Of a DNA stretch of 64,000 bases, positions 43,491 to 51,917 are shown in pieces; within the stretch, counting starts at the first letter, position 1, and the number at the start of each line of letters is the position of its first letter. This DNA is from Streptomyces sp. NBC_01497 (lineage in GTDB: Bacteria > Actinomycetota > Actinomycetes > Streptomycetales > Streptomycetaceae), in NCBI RefSeq assembly GCF_036250695.1, contig NZ_CP109427.1, positions 6,014,001 through 6,078,000 on the forward strand, read 5' to 3'. A program made the translations under genes and the position numbers. A model generated the notes under the pieces. That model was not told where the DNA came from. It ran no database searches and worked only from the letters and a program-made list of their open reading frames with translations.

Positions 43491-44180
43491 TCACCCGCCG
43501 TCCGGACGCCGCTCCCACCGGTCCTCTCCGTCGTACATCACACCGGTCCGTACGAGCCCGACGGCGCGCGCGACCGTGGCCGACGCGACGTGGCCCGGGG
43601 CCACATGGGCGACGAAGGTGCGCACGCCACGGCCCTCCAGCCACTCGGCCATCCCCCGGGCGGCCTCCGTCGCGATGCCCCGCCCCTGCCACGCGCTGCC
43701 GATCACCCACGCCAGCTCGGCCGTGCGACCCGGGTGGAGTCCCGCCTTCGACGCGGTGACGGTCGCCTGCACCGTGCCCACCAGCCGCCCACCGCCGGCC
43801 CCCTCCTCGACGCCCGCGCGGACGCCATCACCGTCCGGCTCCCGTTCACCGCTCGGCTCGCCGTCATCGACCGGCGGCCCGCCGTCCTCGACGGGCTCCG
43901 GGTGAGTGCCCGGCTCTCCGCCATCCCCTCGCTCACGAAGCTCGATCACCCAGTTGCACCAGGACACCGCCGGGTCGTCCGGCCCGGCCAGCATGCGCCC
44001 GTACCGCGCCCGCAGTTCCTCGGCCGACAACGGCTCGCCGCCGATGAACAGGTGGAGGGCGGGGTCCGACAGCACGCGCGCCATCTCCGTCGCGTGCGCG
44101 ATCCGCAGCGGCCTGAGCGTCAGCCTCCTGGTCCGGATCGGCGCGGCGACCAGCGGCCGGCTGAACTCATCGCCCGGCAT
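43491..44180 (-). CDS. GNAT-family N-acetyltransferase (RimJ-like)
   Basis: 229 residues: N-terminal IRTRRLTLRPLR, acetyl-CoA loop in WVIGSAWQGRGIATEAARGMAEWL, and C-terminal RAVGLVRTGVMYDGEDRWERRP. An acidic, Gly/Glu/Asp-rich insertion (about residues 84-130) interrupts the fold between two strands; it is low complexity and may be a flexible loop. The start overlaps the end of the SMI1-like gene by 14 nt, so the two are translationally coupled. Confidence 0.82.
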   Translation of the reverse strand: MPGDEFSRPLVAAPIRTRRLTLRPLRIAHATEMARVLSDPALHLFIGGEPLSAEELRARYGRMLAGPDDPAVSWCNWVIELRERGDGGEPGTHPEPVEDGGPPVDDGEPSGEREPDGDGVRAGVEEGAGGGRLVGTVQATVTASKAGLHPGRTAELAWVIGSAWQGRGIATEAARGMAEWLEGRGVRTFVAHVAPGHVASATVARAVGLVRTGVMYDGEDRWERRPDGG

Positions 44181-46131
44181 GGTGACCCTGACCCTCCACG
44201 AGGCGCGGCCCGTCCTGCGCGGGCGGCAGCAGCCAGGCCGGCGGGGCGGTCGCGGCCAGTCGCCCCCGCGTGAGCGCGAAGCGCGGCAGTGATATCCCGA
44301 ACACGGTCCCTATGGCGAGGAGCGCCTCGAACTCGTCGTCCGGGTCGAGCGTTCGGACGCCCGCCCCCGGGAACAGTGTCCGGGGGTCGAGTCCCGGGGG
44401 CAGCTCACCCCACTGCTCGAACCCGCCGTCGCGCCAGGTGAACCCGTACGCGGGCCGCCCGTCGCGCGCGGCGGAGAAGTGGAAGACCCCACCAGGACCG
44501 TCGCTCCCGCGGTCCCGCTCCACCCAGACGGCAAGCGCCCGCCCGGCGCCGGTCGCGGAGGCCGCCTCCTCGGGAACAGCGAGCCGGCCGGGCCGGAAGC
44601 GCTCCGTCGGCGCGCCGTCAAAGGCGAAGCCCCAGCCCGGACCCGCGTGCCCCAGCCTGACCGGGGCGGGGTCCCCGGCCGGCCGTGCCCCGCTCAGGTC
44701 GCAGGCCCCGTACGGGACGGGCAGCGGGCCGCCGCCCAACCGGTCGGCCAGCGCGGCGGGCCCCATTCCCTCGACGCACAGGAAGCGGTAGCCGTGGGGG
44801 TGCTGCCCGTCCTCGTCCACCAGCCAGGTCAGCCCGTCGGGGTCCCCGCCGCCTTCGTCTTCCGTCACCGCGCCCGCGTCTGCCCCCAGGCGTCTCCCCG
44901 CCGTCGGCGTCTCCAGGATGAGGCGACCCCGCTCGGGCGTGATCAGCGGGCCGAGTACCGGGTCCGCGAGCAGGCCGACCGCCGCCACCTGGTCCTCGCC
45001 GTACGGCTCCCACTGCGGCAGGGCGGCCGCGAGCGTGCGCCAGGCGCCGTCCGTGTCGCCCCAGCGCGCCTGTTCCCGGGCCGCGTCCGCTGCCTGGCCG
45101 AACCCGCCGGCCCCCTCGTAGCGGTACGTACGCTCCCGCACGGCCCTCAGCGTCGCGGTGACCACCGAGACCCGTTCCTCGGTGCCGGTGCCGCTGCCGG
45201 TGCCGGTGTCCGTGCCGTCCTCGCCCGCAGCGGTCACCAGCGACCTTGCGAACAGGGTGTCCGGAGCGGCGTCCGGGGCGTGTCCGGCCCGGGTCCACGC
45301 CGCCAGGGGCAGGAACTCCCTGACCAGCAGCGGGTCGTCCCACCCCGATGCCACGCCCGCCATCCACCCCGGAGCCGTGACGGCGGCGAAGGAGCGGGGG
45401 CGCGCGTCGAGCAGGGCAGCCACTTGCGCGTGCAGGACCCGCGCCCGGGGCCTGCCGTGCTCCGCCGCGTCGCTCAGCGCGGGCAGCCACGTATCGACGT
45501 CCTCCCCGGCCAGCAGCGCGAGCCGGGCGTCCTCCGTGTCCGTGTCGAGCTCACGCGTCGTCTCCGAGACATAGGCGGCACCGAGGTGGTCGCTCCACTG
45601 TCGCTGGGCCGTCCGGAACAGCCCCTGCATCAGATCGAGGAAGGACGCGTACCGCTCCGGGGCGACGCCGGAGCGGTGCCGGTACAGGTACGCGGCCCAC
45701 TCGCCGTCCGCGTCCACGTCCCCCGGATCGAGCAGTACGTCCGTCGTGTCCGATCCCACCGCCAGCTGCAGCGCGCGCCCCCACATCCGGGCCGGCGGGA
45801 CCTGCTCGCCGGACGCGTCCTCGTCCGCGACGCCCGTGGCGAGCTCCGCAGGCTCCGCGCCCTCGTGCCACCTGCTGCCGTCCGCCGTGCCGAGCAGCGC
45901 GACCTCTGTGCCCAGCGGCCGCCAGCCGTCGCTCGCGGCCAGGAACGAGCGGAAGCTCGGCGGCAGCTCCGCGCCCAGCAGCTCCTCCAGCGCGCCGACG
46001 CGCGCCGCGTCGGCGGGCGGGAACCCCGGCTCCCGCACCGGACCGACCGGCTCATCCCCCGAGGCGTCCCGTGCCGCGGACGCGTCCGCGCGCCACCGGT
46101 CGAGGAAGGGACGCCAGTTGTAGATCTTCAT
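44167..46131 (-). CDS. SMI1/KNR4-family protein
   Basis: 654 residues. The N-terminal 200 residues form a SMI1/KNR4 (SUKH) domain: ADAARVGALEELLGAELPPSFRSFLAASDGW, then the acidic strand region and YASFLDLMQGL. The rest is helical plus a C-terminal beta region with repeated acidic loops. SUKH proteins are common immunity or scaffold proteins in toxin systems, but no toxin gene is adjacent here. ATG at 46131 with a GAGG site. It overlaps the GNAT gene by 14 nt. Confidence 0.72.
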   Translation of the reverse strand: MKIYNWRPFLDRWRADASAARDASGDEPVGPVREPGFPPADAARVGALEELLGAELPPSFRSFLAASDGWRPLGTEVALLGTADGSRWHEGAEPAELATGVADEDASGEQVPPARMWGRALQLAVGSDTTDVLLDPGDVDADGEWAAYLYRHRSGVAPERYASFLDLMQGLFRTAQRQWSDHLGAAYVSETTRELDTDTEDARLALLAGEDVDTWLPALSDAAEHGRPRARVLHAQVAALLDARPRSFAAVTAPGWMAGVASGWDDPLLVREFLPLAAWTRAGHAPDAAPDTLFARSLVTAAGEDGTDTGTGSGTGTEERVSVVTATLRAVRERTYRYEGAGGFGQAADAAREQARWGDTDGAWRTLAAALPQWEPYGEDQVAAVGLLADPVLGPLITPERGRLILETPTAGRRLGADAGAVTEDEGGGDPDGLTWLVDEDGQHPHGYRFLCVEGMGPAALADRLGGGPLPVPYGACDLSGARPAGDPAPVRLGHAGPGWGFAFDGAPTERFRPGRLAVPEEAASATGAGRALAVWVERDRGSDGPGGVFHFSAARDGRPAYGFTWRDGGFEQWGELPPGLDPRTLFPGAGVRTLDPDDEFEALLAIGTVFGISLPRFALTRGRLAATAPPAWLLPPAQDGPRLVEGQGHHAGR

Positions 46132-46212
46132 GACCTCATCGTGCCAGCCGCCACCGACAACCGTCCCGGCCTGTGGACAAGAGCGTCCCGCCGCTCCGAC
46201 GTGCGGCTGCGT

Positions 46213-46218
46213 CATACT
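46213..46218 (+). promoter_or_regulatory. Probable leaderless -10 of the second GNAT gene
   Basis: CATACT ends 6 nt before the ATG at 46225; the intervening sequence has no SD. Confidence 0.45.
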
Positions 46219-46224
46219 TCTCCC

Positions 46225-46728
46225 ATGGCACAACGCGTCACCCGCGGGGCGGGAGTCGCGATCCGGCGGGCGACCGCACGCGACGCGAAACGGCTCACCG
46301 CCCTGGTCACCTCGTCCCGTGCGTACGAGGGCCCGTACGCGTCGATGATCGCCGGGTACCGCGTGGGCCCCGACTACATCGAGGCACACCAGGTCTTCGT
46401 GGCGGTGGAGGCCGCCGGGACGGGAGAGGCGACCACGGGGGGCCGGATCCTCGGGTTCTACGCCCTGCTGCTCACACCCCCCGAGCCCGAACTCGACCTC
46501 CTCTTCGTCGCGGACCCGGCGCAGGGACGCGGGATCGGCCGCCGGCTCGTGGAGCACATGAAGGCGACGGCACGCGCCGCCGGCGCGGACCACGTCCACG
46601 TGGTGTCGCACCCCCCTGCGGAGGGCTTCTACACGAGCGTCGGCGCGAGGCGCACCGGCATCAGCAGGGCCCACCCGCCCGCGGTGCTGTGGGACCGCCC
46701 GGAACTGAGCATTCCGACGGGCCCCTGA
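46225..46728 (+). CDS. GNAT-family N-acetyltransferase
   Basis: 167-residue GNAT: AIRRATARDAKRLTALV start, core strands with ILGFYALLLTPPEPELDLLFV, acetyl-CoA loop DPAQGRGIGRRLVEHM, and the C-terminal VSHPPAEGFYTSVGARRTG. Substrate unknown. It is divergent from the SMI1-like gene. An 18-bp direct repeat (46724-46741, 46742-46759, containing CACGTG) begins at the stop codon. Confidence 0.88.
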   Translation: MAQRVTRGAGVAIRRATARDAKRLTALVTSSRAYEGPYASMIAGYRVGPDYIEAHQVFVAVEAAGTGEATTGGRILGFYALLLTPPEPELDLLFVADPAQGRGIGRRLVEHMKATARAAGADHVHVVSHPPAEGFYTSVGARRTGISRAHPPAVLWDRPELSIPTGP

Positions 46729-47007
46729 CACGTGCCGAGCGCCTGACACGTGCCGAGCGCCCGACGCGGCCGGGCACCGCCCGGCACGCTCCAGGCCCGA
46801 GACTCCCGCCCCGCGACTCCCACCCCGAGCGTCCCGCCCGGCGCGTTCCGGTCGGTACGTAAATCGGTAAACGCCAGTCGGTGCGCGTCAGTTGGTACGC
46901 GTCAGCCGGTACGGTCCGTCCGCGGGTCCCCGGCAGTACGGCCGCACGCGATACCTCGCACGCTCCGGTCGGCCGCCGGGCGCTCACCGCGTCGGGAGAG
47001 GTGCGCG

Positions 47008-47919
47008 ATGGTTCCGGCGCGGTACACACTGCACCGTATGGATCTGCCCAGACTCCTCGCGCCGGCCGACGAGGAGCCGGGAGTGCGCGCGGTCCGCCAT
47101 GTCGCGTCCCTCGCACGGGGCGGGCCCCTCGATCCCGCGTGGCGGGTCACGCTGAACTTCCATCCCGACCGGCTCGCGCGTGACGGCCTGTCCGTGCTCG
47201 CGTCCATTGCCGGGGACGGCATCTACTACGCGCAGTTCGTCACCGGTACCAGCAACGGCGGCCTCACCGCCCGTCCGGGCGGCGACCGTTGGCGCTGGGA
47301 GAGCCGTATCTTCGACGGCGCCTACGACACGGCACGGCCCGACGAGCGGCCCGTCCACGGTGCGTTGGACTTCCTGGAGTCGGGTGCCGGGGGTGCCCCG
47401 CGCTTCGGTTCTTCGTACTTCCGGCTCACTGCCGCCACACTCGCCCGCACCACCTTCTGCTATCCGGACAGCTCGACCGGCCCGGTGGACTTCGGGATCG
47501 TGGAGCGCGGCGACCGGCTGGTGGCGAAGTCGGTGGCGGAGGGTCGCGACCCGCTCGACAGCCACGTCGAGGCGCAGATCCACGGCCCGGTGCGCATCGG
47601 CACCGACGTCGAGGCGCTGGTGCTCGACGCGTGCTACCGCGGTACGCCTGTCGAAGCGGCGGCGCGGCACCTGCCCTGCCCGCTCGTGTGGCACCCGGGC
47701 TACCGGCTGCCGGTGCGCGTGCTGCGGGAGCATCCGGAGTTCCGGGGCCGGGAGTACGTGGTCCTGGGAGTCAGGATCGCGCGGGAGGGTGTACTGGATC
47801 CGGGCGTCGTGGGTGAGGCGGCACGGTCGGGGTGGTATGACCCGCAGGCAGTGAAGAAGGTCTGGCACTACGTGGCACGCTTCGGCGCCCCGCAGCCCCC
47901 GCAGCCCCGTGACCCGTGA
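47008..47919 (+). CDS. DUF3626-like protein
   Basis: 303 residues, function unknown. The central part resembles DUF3626: RVTLNFHPDRLARDGLSVLASIAGDGIYYAQFVTGTSNGG, SRIFDGAYD, HGALDFLESGAGGAPRFGSSYFRL and the C-terminal DVEALVLDACYRGTPVEAAARHLPCPLVWHPGYRL. HxDR and acidic residues suggest an enzyme fold, but no activity is assigned. ATG 47008 has GGGAGAGG upstream; 47038 is an alternative start. Confidence 0.65.
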   Translation: MVPARYTLHRMDLPRLLAPADEEPGVRAVRHVASLARGGPLDPAWRVTLNFHPDRLARDGLSVLASIAGDGIYYAQFVTGTSNGGLTARPGGDRWRWESRIFDGAYDTARPDERPVHGALDFLESGAGGAPRFGSSYFRLTAATLARTTFCYPDSSTGPVDFGIVERGDRLVAKSVAEGRDPLDSHVEAQIHGPVRIGTDVEALVLDACYRGTPVEAAARHLPCPLVWHPGYRLPVRVLREHPEFRGREYVVLGVRIAREGVLDPGVVGEAARSGWYDPQAVKKVWHYVARFGAPQPPQPRDP

Positions 47920-48024
47920 TCCGAAAACCCGTGGAACGTGGCCGGGCCGCGCCCCCGATCGACGCAGCCCGTACCCGCTCGCGTATACGTACCCGCCCCC
48001 GTATACGTACCCGCGACTGCCGGC

Positions 48025-49023
48025 TCAGCCCGAGGTGCCGCTCGGCGCCGCCGACCCGCCGGCCGTACCCTCCGTCGCACCCTGGGCGAGCTTCGCCGTG
48101 ACGTCCGCGGTCTGCGCGGCCGGCGGCGCGCTCACGTCGGCCTTCGTGCCGAAGTCGGTGAACTGGAGCTTCGAGTCGAGCGCGACCTTCCCGGCCGCGG
48201 CGGACGGCGCCGGGGACGCCGAGGAGGAAGCGGACGCACCGGCACCGGTCTTCACCGTGGCCCTGACCTCCTCCTGCCGGATCCGGCCCTGGTCGTCGAG
48301 CCAGAGGTCCACGGGCAGCCGGTCACCGAGCTGCTGCCGCAGCTGCCGCGACTCCGCGGTGTTGCCGGGTGTCAGCTTCCCCACGTCGACCGAGGCCCGG
48401 TAGTGCGTGGTCCGGGTGCCGTTCACCGTCTCCGTTCCGACCTTCGTGACGTCCGTGCCGCTCAGGCCCTTGACGTACGTGAAGGGGGCGGCCGGATCGG
48501 TCATGCCGGCGGTGGCGCCCGAACTGCCGCCGAGGGCTCCCGCGACCTTCTTCAGGTCGAGCTTCAGCCAGGTCTTGCCCGCGGGCAGCAGCTGGCGGGA
48601 GGTGGTCGCCGGCAGCTTCTCGTAGAGCATGCCGTCCAGCGTCCGCTCCTCGATCTGCTGGTCGCCGATGTTCATCGTGACCTGGCTCCCGCCGTTCGCG
48701 AGGTCGATCACGCCGGAACCGTGCAGGGTCATCGAGCCGTTGCCGCCGACCCCGCCGACCATCGTGCTCATGGTCAGCTTCGCGCTTTTCTCGTCGGCGG
48801 TCTTCTGGTACGCGGACCGCACGGCGGCCGCGTCCTGCCCGCCGCCGGACCCGCTGCCCGCGCCCGGCGCGGACGCCGAACCCGAGGGAGCGGGGGAAGT
48901 GGACCCGTCACCGGCGCTGTTGGCGTTCCCGCCGGTGGGACCGCAGCCCGCCAGTACGCCCACGGCCGCCACGCCACTGATAGCGAGGGCCGCCGTGCGA
49001 CGCCCCATACCCTTGCGGACCAT
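48025..49023 (-). CDS. Secreted lipoprotein (LprG/LppX-like fold)
   Basis: 332 residues with a lipoprotein signal (RKGMGRRTAALAISG...GVLAGCG) followed by a Gly/Ser/Pro linker and a domain with SAYQKTADEKSAKLTMSTMV, TLHGSGVIDL, TYVKGLSG and GTRTTHYRASVDVGKL. This resembles mycobacterial LprG/LppX-type carrier lipoproteins. ATG 49023 chosen to give the signal peptide. Downstream (47980-48012) two copies of CGTATACGTACCCG lie in the gap to the convergent gene. Confidence 0.7.
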   Translation of the reverse strand: MVRKGMGRRTAALAISGVAAVGVLAGCGPTGGNANSAGDGSTSPAPSGSASAPGAGSGSGGGQDAAAVRSAYQKTADEKSAKLTMSTMVGGVGGNGSMTLHGSGVIDLANGGSQVTMNIGDQQIEERTLDGMLYEKLPATTSRQLLPAGKTWLKLDLKKVAGALGGSSGATAGMTDPAAPFTYVKGLSGTDVTKVGTETVNGTRTTHYRASVDVGKLTPGNTAESRQLRQQLGDRLPVDLWLDDQGRIRQEEVRATVKTGAGASASSSASPAPSAAAGKVALDSKLQFTDFGTKADVSAPPAAQTADVTAKLAQGATEGTAGGSAAPSGTSG

Positions 49024-49204
49024 GCCATCTCCCGTTGTGCGTCTGCCTGTTTGCATGCCCTGACAGGGGTCGGCTACCCGCCCCCGTGATCCGCATACGC
49101 GGCACGCGCCGCGCGAAGGCACCCCGCAGCCGCTACCGGTACCGGATGGTCCGCCGTTGCGGCTGTCGCGGGACGGCGCCTGATGCGGCCGGGCGGTGCG
49201 ATCG

Positions 49205-50413
49205 TCATGCCGAGGGGGCCCGCCACTCCACCAGCAGGAGAGTCGCGTCGTCGCGGAGCGCGTCCTGCTGGCGGTCCAGCAGCGAATGGATGAGCTGCCG
49301 CAGCGCCTCGGCGGGGACGGTGCCCGCGGCGGTCGCCCGGATGATGGAGTCGGTGAACCGCTGGAGCCCGAGCTGCACGTCCCCGACGATGCGGGACTCG
49401 GTCACACCGTCGGTGTACAGCAGCACCCGGTCACCGGGCCGCAGCCGCTCCTCGTGGACCGTGCGGGCCCCGTCGAACAGTTCGGACGGCATGCCCATCG
49501 GCGGTTCCGGCGGCCGCTCCAACGCGCCCTCCAGCACCCGCTCGTCCCGGATCAGCAGGGGCGGTGGGTGGCCGCAGTTGCACCACCGCAGGATTCCCTC
49601 GTCCGTGTCGAGCTGGGCCAGGACGCCGGTGCAGTACTGCTCCGGCAGCCAGCGGGCGAGCGCCCGGTCGACGGACTCGACCATCTCCGGCAGGTCCGCC
49701 GCGGCGCGGCGCGCGCTGCGGCAAGCGGCCATGGACACCGCCGTGGCCAGACCCGAGGCGAGGTTGTGACCCATGGCGTCGAAGATCGTCGCGTGCAGCG
49801 TCGACTCCGTCAGCGAGTGGTCGAACGCGTCACCGCCCAGTTGGTACGCGGGCTCCAGCACGGCCGTCGAACTGGCACGCAGGTTCGCGATGCTGCGCGG
49901 AGGCAGGAAGGCGCGAACCAGTTCGGCGGGCAGCCGCATCGTCTCCCTCCGGGTGAGGCGGGCGAAGGCCTCGCTGTACGCGCGCTTCGACGTGATCACC
50001 ATGGCCAGCAGGGACGCGAGGATGCGGCAGCGGCGCAGCACCACCGAGTCGATCCGCACGGCGCTCACGCCGAGTACCCCGAGCCGCTCGGCACCGTCGA
50101 CGAGGGGCAGCCAGGCCGTCAGCCGGTCGTGGGGGCTCTCCTCGATGCGCAGAGTGAGGGTCCGGTAGGTGCGTCCCGCCATGGTGGAGTCGATGTCGAG
50201 CGTGGGCCGCCCGTTCACGAGGGGCACGAGTGGGACGAGGAAGCGCTGCTGGAGGTCGACGAGGTACACGTCGATCCGTTCCACCCCTATGATCCCGGCG
50301 AGCCGGCCCACCAGCAGCGGCAGGTCCATGGGCGCGGCGTCGTGCGCCTCGGCCAGCATCTCGTCGAGCATCCGCTCGTCGAAACCGCCGTCCTGTGCCT
50401 CTCCCGCCATCAT
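49205..50413 (-). CDS. GAF/PP2C-type serine/threonine phosphatase (SpoIIE-like)
   Basis: 402 residues: an N-terminal sensory domain of GAF type (residues 25-150), then a PP2C/SpoIIE phosphatase domain with metal-binding Asp in YQLGGDAFDHSL and IFDAMGHNLASGL, WCNCGHPPPLLI, and DRVLLYTDGVTESR; the terminal DDATLLLVEW is also typical. Such proteins usually dephosphorylate anti-anti-sigma factors. The 345-bp upstream gap contains an 18-bp repeat array. Confidence 0.9.
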   Translation of the reverse strand: MMAGEAQDGGFDERMLDEMLAEAHDAAPMDLPLLVGRLAGIIGVERIDVYLVDLQQRFLVPLVPLVNGRPTLDIDSTMAGRTYRTLTLRIEESPHDRLTAWLPLVDGAERLGVLGVSAVRIDSVVLRRCRILASLLAMVITSKRAYSEAFARLTRRETMRLPAELVRAFLPPRSIANLRASSTAVLEPAYQLGGDAFDHSLTESTLHATIFDAMGHNLASGLATAVSMAACRSARRAAADLPEMVESVDRALARWLPEQYCTGVLAQLDTDEGILRWCNCGHPPPLLIRDERVLEGALERPPEPPMGMPSELFDGARTVHEERLRPGDRVLLYTDGVTESRIVGDVQLGLQRFTDSIIRATAAGTVPAEALRQLIHSLLDRQQDALRDDATLLLVEWRAPSA

Positions 50414-50585
50414 CGGTCACCGCCCACCTCGGCAGTCTCACAGAGCCCCGCTTCCGCCGCCCGTCCACGCACCTCCGAATGGCGGCGGCCCCGGGATGCT
50501 CCCCAGGGCCCGGGACGACGCGGTCGCGTACGGCCGTGACACCCCGTACGGCTTGCCTGCGCCGTCGTGCCGTGCTCGCCGCCTG

Positions 50586-50711
50586 CCTCCCGTACGTCCC
50601 CGGCCTCCCGTACGTCCCCGGCCTCCCGTACGTGCCCGACCTCTCGTACGTGCCCGACCTCTCGTACGTCCCCGGCCTCCCGTACGTGCCCGGCCGTCGG
50701 CACGTCCCCGC
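50586..50711. repeat. 18-bp tandem array (six plus one degenerate)
   Basis: Units at 50586, 50604, 50622, 50640, 50658, 50676 and a degenerate one at 50694, core CCTCCCGTACGTCCCCGG. Each unit holds a CGTACG palindrome. Read as protein it would give LPYVPG hexapeptides, but no ribosome site or plausible gene surrounds it. It lies between the PP2C gene start and the MocA gene end. Confidence 0.85.
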
Positions 50712-50758
50712 GGCCTCCCGGCCCTGGATCCCGCCTCACGCACCCGCGGGCGGCCCGG

Positions 50759-51703
50759 TCAGGCGGCCTGGGCGATGAGCCGCTGGAGGTGGAGCCCGCG
50801 AGCGGCGTCCAGGGTCGTCGGTGTGCCGGAGCGCACCGCCGCCGCGAACTCCCGGCGCAGGACGGGCCAGCACTCCTCGTGGTCGAGCTCCGCCGTGTCG
50901 TAGACCAGGGATTCGGCACCGGGGCCGTACAACTCGACGCGAGTGCTGGCACGGGGGAGGCGCACGGCGCCGGAAAGTGATGCCTGGCTCACCGCACCGT
51001 TCTCGTGTTCGCAGGTCAACTCGATCCAGCGGCGCGGGTCGCCGGTGCCGCGTACGGACACGATGGGGCCCACCGCGGCGTCCAGCAGGTCAAGCAGGTG
51101 GGGGCCCAGGTCGTGCAGCGCACCCTGTTCCAACCGCCACGAGGTCGCGAACTCACCACCCAGGAAGGCGCCGTGGAGGTAGCAGGAGCGCGCCCCCGTG
51201 ACGTCGAGGCCCGCGGCGTCGCGCAGGAACGCCCGCGTGACGGGGTGGTATCGCTTGGTGAGGACCATCTGGGACACGACGCCCTGCTCGGCGACGGCGT
51301 CGGCGAGCCGCCTCGCCGTGTCGAGGTCGGCGGCCAGTGGCTTTTCCAGGAGGACGGCCTTCCCCGCCCGGACCGCCCGCAGAGCCAGGTCGCCCTGGAC
51401 GGCGGGCGGGACGGCGAACGCGACGGCTTCGCTGTGTTCGAGGAGTTCGTCGAAGGACGCGGCGACGGCGGCGCCGTAGGGGGCGGCGGTCGCGGCGGCG
51501 GCTTCGGGCCGCCTGGCCCAGACGGCGCTCAGGCGGGTCTCGGGACCGGCGGCGAGCATCCGGGCGTGCATGGTGCGGGCCCAGGGCCCCGCACCGACCA
51601 GACCGACGCGCAACGGTTCCGGGGACCGTGTGTGGACGTCCCGGGGTGCGGTGTTCCGCGTGGGGGAGCTGTGCGGGGGCGGGGGCACGTTCTGCGGTGG
51701 CAC
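50759..51703 (-). CDS. Gfo/Idh/MocA-family oxidoreductase (sugar island)
   Basis: 314 residues, NAD(P)-binding RVGLVGAGPWARTMHARML; EKP motif VLLEKPLAAD; substrate domain with EQGALHDLGPHLLDLLDAAVG (catalytic His) and RWIELTCEHENG. GTG 51703 was chosen because GGAG lies 5 nt upstream; sequence further upstream is a proline-coding purine tract. It is read in the same direction as the ROK gene and ABC transporter, 214 bp behind them. Likely oxidises a sugar or cyclitol hydroxyl taken up by this system. Confidence 0.85.
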   Translation of the reverse strand: MPPQNVPPPPHSSPTRNTAPRDVHTRSPEPLRVGLVGAGPWARTMHARMLAAGPETRLSAVWARRPEAAAATAAPYGAAVAASFDELLEHSEAVAFAVPPAVQGDLALRAVRAGKAVLLEKPLAADLDTARRLADAVAEQGVVSQMVLTKRYHPVTRAFLRDAAGLDVTGARSCYLHGAFLGGEFATSWRLEQGALHDLGPHLLDLLDAAVGPIVSVRGTGDPRRWIELTCEHENGAVSQASLSGAVRLPRASTRVELYGPGAESLVYDTAELDHEECWPVLRREFAAAVRSGTPTTLDAARGLHLQRLIAQAA

Positions 51704-51718
51704 GGGGTCTCCGGGCTC

Positions 51719-51826
51719 GGGGGAGGAGGGGGAGGGGATACGAGGAAGGCGGGAGAGAGGGAAGGCGGGAGGGGCGAAAGCGGGAGGGCGGAAGGCGGGC
51801 GGGAGGGGGTGGAGACGGGAAGGCGG
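51719..51826. repeat. Polypurine/G-rich tract
   Basis: About 108 bp with G/A in nearly every position of the plus strand (runs of GGG, GGGG, GGGGG). This is the template strand of the MocA gene leader. It could form G-quadruplexes. Ungapped coding of this region would give only Pro/Ser-rich sequence. Confidence 0.65.
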
Positions 51827-51917
51827 CAACGCGGTGACGCCGGAATGGGGTAGAGCGGAAGAGCCGACGAGCTGACAGCTGACAGTTGACAGCGGACAGT
51901 GCAGAAAAAGGCGGTGG

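Noticed and set aside
46750..47007. An N-terminal extension of the DUF3626-like protein
   Set aside because: The 86 extra residues are Arg/Pro/Ser noise; a good SD lies before ATG 47008.
50395..50778. A plus-strand frame giving LPYVPG hexapeptide repeats
   Set aside because: The repeat alone makes it look protein-like; flanks lack coding character and there is no ribosome site.
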